This document shows, in pieces, positions 56,021-64,000 of a stretch of DNA of 64,000 nt (positions within the stretch are counted from its first letter, which is position 1; every line of letters starts with the position of its first letter). The notes under the pieces are model-generated. The model had not been told where the DNA came from, did not search any database, and was given only the letters and a program-made list of their open reading frames with translations. The position numbers were made by a program, and so were the translations under genes. The stretch covers positions 1-64,000 of the forward strand of contig NZ_JIAU01000005.1 of NCBI RefSeq assembly GCF_000620665.1, written 5' to 3'. The DNA comes from Sphingomonas sp. URHD0057 (GTDB taxonomy: Bacteria > Pseudomonadota > Alphaproteobacteria > Sphingomonadales > Sphingomonadaceae).

Positions 56021-57235
56021 TTATATCGGCAACCCCCGGAGCAACAGCGGAAGCTCGCCGCTGGTGCCCTGCGCTTCGCTGCGAAGGCGATTGCGGAGCG
56101 GCCCGATGCGGCCGACCAGGCCCATGCCAAAGCGCCGGATGGCGGACGCGGTCCTGCCGGGCACGCCGTAGATGCGCGTCAGGCTGTCGGTGGCAAAGGC
56201 GACCGACAAGGAATCGAGCGAGCGCCAGCGCTGATAGCGGTCGAGGAGTTGCCGGTCGCCAAGGTCGAGGCCGAGGCGCGCGCCTTCGACCAGCACCTGC
56301 GCCAGCGCGGCGACGTCGCGGAACCCGAGGTTGAGGCCTTGCCCGGCGATCGGGTGGATCGCATGCGCGGCGTCGCCGATGAGAGCGAGCCGCCGCGCCG
56401 TCATCTGCGCGGCATGATGAAAGCCGAGCGGGAACGAGGAGCGCGGCGCGAGCAACGCAATGTCGCCGAGGAAGCCGCCCATCGCGGCCTTGGCCTCGGC
56501 GGCAAAATCCTCGTCGTTGAGCGCGAGCCAGCCCGTCGCATCCTCCTGTGGCACCGACCACACGATCGCCGAGCGATGGCCGCCGGCATCGTCGGTCATC
56601 GGCAGCAGCGCGAACGGCCCCGAGGGGTAGAAGATCTCGTATGCGACCTGATCATGCGGCCGCTCGTGGCGGAGCACCGAGACGATCGCCTGGTGGGGAT
56701 ATTTCCAGCGCGCGATGCGGATGCCGGCGGCTTCCCGCGTCGCCGAATTGCGTCCATCGGCGGCGATCAGCAGCGGAGCGCTGAGCTTGCGCCCGTCTTC
56801 CAGCGCGACGGTGACTTCATGCTCGCCGCGATCGACGTGGGTGAGTCGGGACTTCCACAGAAGCCAAGTCGATTTACCCGCCTCGGCGCGGGCCTGGAGC
56901 GCGGTCCGCAAGTTGCGGTTCTCGTGCATCCAGCCGAGCGCCTCATCGTCGTCGGCATCGAACTGGAGGCCGCCGGGCTCGAGGCCGTCAGCGACGGCGA
57001 TGCGCCGGATCGGGCAGCCCGGCTCGACGAGATGCGCTGCAACGCCGATCGTCTCGAGCATGCGCATAGAGCTCGACGAGACCGCGCTCGTCCGCCCGTC
57101 AAATGCCCCGGTGGCTCGGGGCGCCGGGTCGGCGGGATCGACGACGATCGCCGACAGGTCGCTCGAATCGAGCGCCGAAGCCAATGCCAGCCCGACCAGC
57201 CCGCCGCCGAAGATGATGACGTCCGCGCGATCCAT
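56021..57235 (-). CDS. FAD-dependent UbiH/UbiF/COQ6-family hydroxylase
   Basis: A 404-aa flavin monooxygenase. The dinucleotide motif DVIIFGGGLVGLALASAL is at the N-terminus, the DG-type motif LLIAADGRNSATRE near residue 160, and the second FAD motif LIGDAAHAIHPIAGQGLNLGFRD near 290. These are diagnostic of ubiquinone-ring hydroxylases. Which ring position it oxidises (C5, C6 or C1) cannot be read from sequence. It is convergent with the LON-domain gene, only one base between the stops. Confidence 0.92.
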   Translation of the reverse strand: MDRADVIIFGGGLVGLALASALDSSDLSAIVVDPADPAPRATGAFDGRTSAVSSSSMRMLETIGVAAHLVEPGCPIRRIAVADGLEPGGLQFDADDDEALGWMHENRNLRTALQARAEAGKSTWLLWKSRLTHVDRGEHEVTVALEDGRKLSAPLLIAADGRNSATREAAGIRIARWKYPHQAIVSVLRHERPHDQVAYEIFYPSGPFALLPMTDDAGGHRSAIVWSVPQEDATGWLALNDEDFAAEAKAAMGGFLGDIALLAPRSSFPLGFHHAAQMTARRLALIGDAAHAIHPIAGQGLNLGFRDVAALAQVLVEGARLGLDLGDRQLLDRYQRWRSLDSLSVAFATDSLTRIYGVPGRTASAIRRFGMGLVGRIGPLRNRLRSEAQGTSGELPLLLRGLPI

Positions 57236-57337
57236 CGCGCCGCCCTAGGCGCCCCGTGCAACGACGCCAAGAAGTTCGCTTGACCGGGGACTCGACGTGA
57301 GGGATTCTATGCGGAGAGAGGAGCAGCGAGGAAGGAT

Positions 57338-59659
<2,322 letters not shown>

Positions 59660-59746
59660 CGCCTGAATCGCCCGGAACCGCAGGGTTCAGTGCGCATTCA
59701 ATGGCGAAACGCCAGTTTCCCGGCGAAGATTCCCAGGAGCTTCTGA

Positions 59747-60352
59747 ATGACTCTTCCTAAGACTTTCGCGCGCGCGCTTGTCCCAATGGTGGTTGTGGCA
59801 GCGCCAGTCGCGGCCGCCGAATCGCCCGACATGGCGCGGCTCAATGCGCACATCCGCTCGGTCCATACGATGACCGCGAACTTCATCCAGACCGACGCTC
59901 GCGGACGCTCGGCGGCGGGGACGCTGCAGCTCAAGCGCCCGGGCAAGGTCCGCTTCGCCTACGGCAGCGGCGACCTGCTGCTGGTGTCGAACGGCAAGAC
60001 GTTGACCTTCATCGACTATCAGGTCGGGCAAAAATCCGGCTGGCCGCTCAGCCGCACGCCGCTCGGCGTGCTCCTTTCTGACTCGCCCAACCTCAAAGGC
60101 CGGGCACAGATTGTGCCGAGCCAGGATCCGCGAGTGGTCAGCGTGCGCGCCCGGGACCCCGCTCAATATGGCTCGATCACGCTGGTTTTCCTGCGCAGCG
60201 GCGCGGCGCCGGGCGGCCTTCAACTCTATGGCTGGACGGCGATCGACGCCCAAAACAAGCGCACCACGGTCAAGCTCGGCAATGTCCGCTACAATGTTGC
60301 CGTGCCCGAATCTGCGTTCAACTATGCCGAGCCCAAGCCGAAGCGCCATTAA
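59747..60352 (+). CDS. lolA: Outer-membrane lipoprotein carrier protein LolA
   Basis: A 201-aa periplasmic chaperone that shuttles lipoproteins from LolCDE to the outer membrane. The signal peptide covers about residues 1-24 (FARALVPMVVVAAPVAA). The LolA half-barrel has MTANFIQTDARGRSAAGTLQLKRPGKVRF, then a DLLLVSNGKTLTFIDYQ block and the late strand GLQLYGWTAIDAQNKRTTVKL. ATG at 59747 follows AGGAGCTT. The transcript probably ends at the strong terminator at 60489-60528. Confidence 0.9.
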   Translation: MTLPKTFARALVPMVVVAAPVAAAESPDMARLNAHIRSVHTMTANFIQTDARGRSAAGTLQLKRPGKVRFAYGSGDLLLVSNGKTLTFIDYQVGQKSGWPLSRTPLGVLLSDSPNLKGRAQIVPSQDPRVVSVRARDPAQYGSITLVFLRSGAAPGGLQLYGWTAIDAQNKRTTVKLGNVRYNVAVPESAFNYAEPKPKRH

Positions 60353-60400
60353 AAAAGTTTCATATTGCGACCTGTTCATCGCACTTTCAGGGTAGGGTTC

Positions 60401-60528
60401 CTATATGCAAGCTCGATCCTGCACCAACCCGGGGTTTCCCCCTGTTACCCGGGGTCCGCAGGATCCCTTGCGTGACGAACGCTAGGTCGGCCCTCGCTCC
60501 ACGCCCCCGGAGCGGGGGCCTTTTCTTT
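60401..60528 (+). ncRNA. Putative structured small RNA between lolA and xthA
   Basis: The 209-base gap between lolA and xthA holds compact RNA-like structure. An outer stem GATCCTGC (60415-60422) / GCAGGATC (60458-60465) encloses two CCCGGGG blocks and a CCCCC block that can pair in alternative ways. A single-stranded-looking stretch (CTTGCGTGACGAACGCTAG) and a 12-bp terminator hairpin with T run follow. CTATAT at 60401 resembles a -10 element, but no well-spaced -35 is clear. It could instead be the lolA 3' UTR. No known RNA family was recognised; the 5' end is a guess. Confidence 0.5.
60489..60528 (+). terminator. Strong Rho-independent terminator upstream of xthA
   Basis: GGCCCTCGCTCC (60489-60500) pairs with GGAGCGGGGGCC (60509-60520) over 12 bp with one G-U pair and an 8-base loop, followed by TTTTCTTT. 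It ends lolA or small-RNA transcription 34 bases before the xthA start. Confidence 0.9.
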
Positions 60529-60561
60529 GGCATCCGGAAATGACGGAGCTAAGCGCGTCCT

Positions 60562-61356
60562 GTGACCAAACGGCTGAAGATCGCCTCGTGGAACATCAAC
60601 TCGGTGCGGGCGCGCCCCGCGCTGGTCGAGCGGCTGATTGCCGAGCAGCAGCCCGACATCCTGTGCCTGCAGGAGACCAAGGCGAACGACGACGTCTTTC
60701 CGGCCGGACTGTTCAAGGATCGCGGCTACGTCCACCAGCAGCTGAATGGGCAGCGAATGCACCATGGCGTCGCGATACTCAGCCGTGTTCCAATCAAGGA
60801 TCCAGGCAAGCACGACTGGCAGGACAATGGTGAGGCGCGCCACGTCGGCGTCCGGCTCGAATGCGGCATCCGGCTCGAGAATGTCTATGTCCCCGCCGGC
60901 GGCGATATCCCCGACCGTAGCCAAAACCCGAAGTTCGGCCAGAAGCTGGATTTCATCGAACGCATGACGCGGTGGTCGGAGGGTCTCCACGAACCGACGA
61001 TCATCGTCGGCGACTTCAACGTCGCGCCCCTCGAATGCGACGTCTGGAGCCATAAGGCGCTGTTGAAGGTCGTCAGCCATACGCCGGTCGAAGTCGATGC
61101 CCTGGCCCGGTTACGCGAGGCCCACGACTGGATCGACATCGGCCGCCGCTTCTTCCCGGCGCCGGAGCGCTGTTACACCTGGTGGAGCTACCGCTCCCCG
61201 GACTGGACCAAGAATGACCGCGGCCGTCGCCTCGACCACATGTGGGCGTCGCCCGAGCTCGCCGGGCACCTCAAAGGGCATGCGGTGCTCGAACCCGTGC
61301 GCAATTGGGAGCGGCCGTCGGACCACGTGCCGCTCATCTGCGAGGTCGAGATTTGA
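60562..61356 (+). CDS. xthA: Exodeoxyribonuclease III
   Basis: A 264-aa AP endonuclease and 3'-5' exonuclease for base-excision repair. GTG at 60562 starts KRLKIASWNINSVRARP. The metal-site Glu lies in LCLQETKA, the catalytic Asp/Asn pair in IIVGDFNVAPLE, WWSYRS-x-DWTKNDRGRRLDHMWAS binds the abasic site, and the closing PSDHVPLICEVE has the catalytic Asp-His. Full length for the family. The stop overlaps ribA as TTGA. Confidence 0.96.
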   Translation: MTKRLKIASWNINSVRARPALVERLIAEQQPDILCLQETKANDDVFPAGLFKDRGYVHQQLNGQRMHHGVAILSRVPIKDPGKHDWQDNGEARHVGVRLECGIRLENVYVPAGGDIPDRSQNPKFGQKLDFIERMTRWSEGLHEPTIIVGDFNVAPLECDVWSHKALLKVVSHTPVEVDALARLREAHDWIDIGRRFFPAPERCYTWWSYRSPDWTKNDRGRRLDHMWASPELAGHLKGHAVLEPVRNWERPSDHVPLICEVEI

Positions 61357-62411
61357 GCGACTCCGCTTCGATCCGCCGCGCGATTGCCGCCTTGCGCGCG
61401 GGGAGACCGATTCGGATCGAGTGTCAGGATCCTGTCGCTGTCGTTGCGGTGGAAACCGCCACGCCCGAGCTTCTCGATATTGTCGATCCGAACCGCCACG
61501 GCCGGCTGCTGATCAGTGGCGAGCGCGCCGCCGCACTGGCGCTTGCCAATGAGCGCAATGCCGCCGACCCAGCGGCGCCGGTGCTGATCGAGCGCGCTCC
61601 TTGGCTCGATGGCGCGGCGGCGCTGGCGATCGCCGATCCCGGCCGCGATCTCGATCGTGGACCGATTGGGCCGCTGCATCCCCTGCACCTCGATTGCCCG
61701 GAGGCGGCAAAGGCCGCGCTCGGATTAGCCCGGCTCGCCGGCCTGCTGCCGGCATTATGGCTGGTCGATGACCAACCGGGCGCGATCCTGGTGTCGGCGG
61801 AGGACGTCGAGCGGCAGCGCAAGGCGCCGGCGGTCGAGCTCGTTGCGCGCGCAAAGCTGCCGCTCGACGGCATGCCCGACACGCAGATCGTCGCGTTCCG
61901 CGGATCCGACGACGGCCAGGAGCATGTCGCGCTGGTGGTCGGCGCGTTTGGCGGGAAAGCGCCCCTGGTCCGGCTGCACAGCGAGTGCCTGACGGGCGAC
62001 GTGTTCGGATCGCTCAAATGCGACTGCGGGCCGCAGCTCAAGGAAGCGCTTCGGATCATCGGCGCGGCGGGTGGCGGCGTGCTGCTGTATCTGCGTCAGG
62101 AAGGGCGCGGCATCGGGCTGGCCAACAAGCTTCGCGCCTATGCGCTGCAGGATCGCGGTCTCGACACGGTCGACGCTAACCGCCGCCTGGGCTTTGCCGA
62201 CGATGAGCGCGACTATGCGCATGCCGCGGCAATGCTTCGGACGCTCGGAGTCGATGAGGTCCGGCTCCTGACCAACAATCCGGACAAGGTTTCGGGTTTG
62301 GAAAGCGCGGGAATCACAATCGTGGAGCGTGTCCCGCACCACATGCCGACCAATCCGCACAACGCGGACTATCTCGCGACCAAACGCCGGAAGAGCGGGC
62401 ACTTAATCTAG
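61353..62411 (+). CDS. ribA: GTP cyclohydrolase II with degenerate N-terminal RibB-like domain
   Basis: TTG at 61353 overlaps the xthA stop and gives a 352-aa protein. The C-terminal half (about residues 150-352) is a complete GTP cyclohydrolase II: RLHSECLTGDVFGSLKCDCG supplies the three zinc cysteines, RQEGRGIGLANK the catalytic region and LLTNNPDKV the base site. The N-terminal half starts IRRAIAALRAGRPI like DHBP synthase but lacks its acidic DDEDREN motif, so it should be inactive. It supplies the first step of riboflavin synthesis. The 3' end overlaps the convergent HAD gene by nine bases. Confidence 0.92.
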   Translation: MSDSASIRRAIAALRAGRPIRIECQDPVAVVAVETATPELLDIVDPNRHGRLLISGERAAALALANERNAADPAAPVLIERAPWLDGAAALAIADPGRDLDRGPIGPLHPLHLDCPEAAKAALGLARLAGLLPALWLVDDQPGAILVSAEDVERQRKAPAVELVARAKLPLDGMPDTQIVAFRGSDDGQEHVALVVGAFGGKAPLVRLHSECLTGDVFGSLKCDCGPQLKEALRIIGAAGGGVLLYLRQEGRGIGLANKLRAYALQDRGLDTVDANRRLGFADDERDYAHAAAMLRTLGVDEVRLLTNNPDKVSGLESAGITIVERVPHHMPTNPHNADYLATKRRKSGHLI

Positions 62412-63089
62412 CCCGAGCAACCGCCGAACGTCGTCGAAGCTATGCGCGATCTCCGCTACGCCGAGGTTCCGCAATCTTTCGGTATGGCCAGCGAGGCAGT
62501 GCGCGCCGGCCGTTAGGCCGATCACGCGAGCGCCCGAAGCAAGCGCCCCGGTTACACCGACGACTGAATCCTCGAGGATCACGCTGCGGCCGATGTCGAC
62601 GCCGAGTTGATCGGCGGCGAAGAGATAGAGATCGGGCGCGGGTTTGCCGCGTTCGACATGCTCGTTGCCGCTGTAAACGTGATCCCCGAACACGCCGGTG
62701 AGGCCGAGGTGCTGGAGATGCCCCCGAAGCCAGCGAGTCGAGCTGGACGACGCGACTGCCATTGGAAGGTCCGCTGGCAAGGAACGAACAAAGTCGATTG
62801 CGCCAGCGACCGCCTGGACGCCTTCCTCCAGCGCGCGAACGCTCTGCTCCTTGCGCCGTTGGTGGAACTCGGCCGGGAGCGGTCGGCCGATCTGACTTTC
62901 AAGAGCTGCAAGGAAGTCCCGGCCGGCAAGACCGACATAGCGCTCCATGGCTTCTTCGACGGTGTGGCGATGGCCGAGGTCGGTCAGAAGCTCGGCGAGG
63001 AGGCGGTTGCCCTCATATTCGCTCTCGAGGAGCACGCCGTCGAAATCGAAAATGATCGCGTCGAAGCTAGTCGTTTGGGATTTGGGCAT
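62403..63089 (-). CDS. HAD-IA family phosphatase / phosphoglucomutase-like
   Basis: A 228-aa haloacid-dehalogenase-type hydrolase. Motif I IIFDFDGVLLESE has the nucleophile Asp15 and Asp17, motif II is VASSSSTRWL, motif III is the Lys in ERGKPAPDLYLFA and motif IV ILEDSVVGV. The cap helices between motifs I and II match the beta-phosphoglucomutase and 6-phosphogluconate phosphatase group. The substrate is not determined. ATG at 63089 overlaps the YggS stop by one base. Confidence 0.88.
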   Translation of the reverse strand: MPKSQTTSFDAIIFDFDGVLLESEYEGNRLLAELLTDLGHRHTVEEAMERYVGLAGRDFLAALESQIGRPLPAEFHQRRKEQSVRALEEGVQAVAGAIDFVRSLPADLPMAVASSSSTRWLRGHLQHLGLTGVFGDHVYSGNEHVERGKPAPDLYLFAADQLGVDIGRSVILEDSVVGVTGALASGARVIGLTAGAHCLAGHTERLRNLGVAEIAHSFDDVRRLLGLD

Positions 63090-63745
63090 CAGTCCTCGAA
63101 CAGCGAGGTGCCGACGCGGACCGCCGTCGCACCGAGCATCACAGCGGCCTCATAGTCCGCCGACATGCCCATGCTCAGGCCCGTGACGTCATGGCGCCGT
63201 GCTAACTTGTTGAGAAGAGCGAAATAAGGAGCCGGCTCGACCCCCAGCGGGGGAATCGCCATGAGCCCGGCGAGCGGCAGAGGCGACGCGCGGACCGCAG
63301 CGGCGAGCGCGCCGACCTCCCCGATCGGGCAGCCGCCCTTCTGCTCTTCCTCGCCGATGTTCACTTGAATGTAGACCGCGGGAAAGCGCCGCGCCTTGTC
63401 CGCTTCCTTGACGAGGGCATCGAGAAGCGAAGCGCGATCGAGCGAATGGATCGCGTCGAACAGCGCGACGGCTTCGGCGGCCTTGTTGGATTGCAGCCGC
63501 CCGATGCAGTGGAGCAGAATGTCCGGATACCGGGAGCGAAGCGCGGGCCATTTGGCGAGCGCATCCTGCACCCGGCTTTCACCAAAGCTGCGCTGGCCAG
63601 CGGAGATCAGCGCTTCGATCGCCTCGCCGAGGCGAGTCTTGCTGACCGCGATGAGCTCGACGTCGGCCGGATCGCGGCGTGCGATGCCGGCGGACTTGGC
63701 GATTAGATCGAGGATATGTTGGCGCCGCTCAGCCGCGCCGGTCAT
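63089..63745 (-). CDS. YggS family PLP homeostasis protein
   Basis: A 218-aa fold-III PLP-binding protein. Lys36 in LIAVSKTRL forms the Schiff base, SFGESRVQDALAKW and LHCIGRLQSNKA follow, and GLSMGMSADYEAAVMLGATAVRVGTSLF binds the phosphate. These proteins regulate vitamin B6 and amino-acid pools and have no catalytic activity of their own. ATG at 63745 is preferred; a longer frame to 63805 enters the neighbouring gene. Confidence 0.94.
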   Translation of the reverse strand: MTGAAERRQHILDLIAKSAGIARRDPADVELIAVSKTRLGEAIEALISAGQRSFGESRVQDALAKWPALRSRYPDILLHCIGRLQSNKAAEAVALFDAIHSLDRASLLDALVKEADKARRFPAVYIQVNIGEEEQKGGCPIGEVGALAAAVRASPLPLAGLMAIPPLGVEPAPYFALLNKLARRHDVTGLSMGMSADYEAAVMLGATAVRVGTSLFED

Positions 63746-63752
63746 CGATGGA

Positions 63753-64000
63753 TCAGAACTTGAAGGCAGTGCCGATGTAGACGGCCTGGCTGTCGCGCCG
63801 CTCATCCTGCAGCGCCGACATCTTGTCGCGCTCGATCTGGTAGCGGACGCCGCCGGTCAGCGCGAACCGCTGCGACAGCGAATAGGAGCCGCCGAGATCG
63901 ACCCAGCCGTTGTCGCCTTTGCGCAGGCCAGGAAGAGCGTGGTCGGTACCGCGCTCGGCGCCGACCGCGACTCGGCCGGTAAATTTCTTGAGCGAATAGC
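63753..64000 (-). CDS. Outer-membrane beta-barrel protein, C-terminal part (5' end beyond window)
   Basis: Only the last 82 codons are in the window. They show amphipathic alternating strands (KKFTGRVAVGAERG, NGWVDLGGSYSLSQRFALTG, GVRYQIERD, QAVYIGTAFKF) and end in Phe, the signature recognised by the BAM insertion machinery. The pattern fits a porin-like or OmpW/autotransporter-size barrel; the family cannot be assigned from this part. The stop lies eight bases before the YggS start on the same strand. Confidence 0.75.
   Translation of the reverse strand, partial: YSLKKFTGRVAVGAERGTDHALPGLRKGDNGWVDLGGSYSLSQRFALTGGVRYQIERDKMSALQDERRDSQAVYIGTAFKF

Overview
The window is chromosomal DNA from a high-GC alphaproteobacterium, most likely of the order Sphingomonadales. 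I infer this from the gene families (giant Ala/Asn/Gly-rich autotransporter, Atm1-type ABC exporter next to recQ, TonB receptor with an N-terminal NAVTQAEDAFG-type plug start, COG4223 protein after hemCD), the GC-rich third codon positions and the frequent non-ATG, stop-overlapping start codons. No rRNA, CRISPR array, insertion sequence, integrase or complete prophage is visible. Nearly all DNA is coding.

Layout. 1-6287 (-) is a giant repetitive autotransporter whose 3' end lies outside the window. 6697-7245 is an EF-hand calcium-binding protein. 7318-9358 is a TPP riboswitch and thiC. 9355-13904 is a small accessory zone: a lipocalin-like gene, a DUF2199 gene, a lower-GC 547-aa membrane protein and a GH25 lysozyme. 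These are interleaved with degenerate copies of the 3' ends of thiC and of a UPF0178 gene. 13925-17976 carries small envelope and redox genes, including an Arr-type rifamycin ADP-ribosyltransferase, cytochrome b561, a peroxiredoxin and PspC. 18003-19622 is a probable general-stress cluster (SDR plus small proteins) with an EcfG-like promoter. 19732-25594 holds the Atm1-like exporter, recQ and an M3 peptidase. 25688-31420 is an accessory stretch (DUF442, DUF2007, DUF924, TonB receptor, cysteine-synthase-like enzyme, EthD, HxlR).

31473-35693 carries tldD, a zinc-finger protein, an ABC ATPase and nadB. 36774-41209 is polA plus a flippase-type membrane protein. 48420 down to 41217 is one long minus-strand run of core genes, tsaD-gpsA-rsmB-rpe-heparinase-like-purH. 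It diverges from hemC-hemD-COG4223 at 48472-50848. 50991-54316 has a serine hydrolase, an aldehyde dehydrogenase, dps and tRNA-Gly(GCC). 54482-63745 is housekeeping: a YbbN-like chaperone, a LON-domain protein, a UbiH-type hydroxylase, ftsK, lolA, a putative small RNA, xthA, ribA, a HAD hydrolase and YggS. The window ends inside an outer-membrane beta-barrel gene.

The most unusual signal is recurrent. At two unrelated loci (thiC and UPF0178) a gene block sits just downstream of a host gene and is followed by a diverged duplicate of that gene's 3' end, with the junction at or within a few bases of the inserted gene's stop codon. At thiC this has happened twice in tandem. No recombinase is present, so the process could be stepwise homologous replacement or a cassette-like insertion at gene ends.
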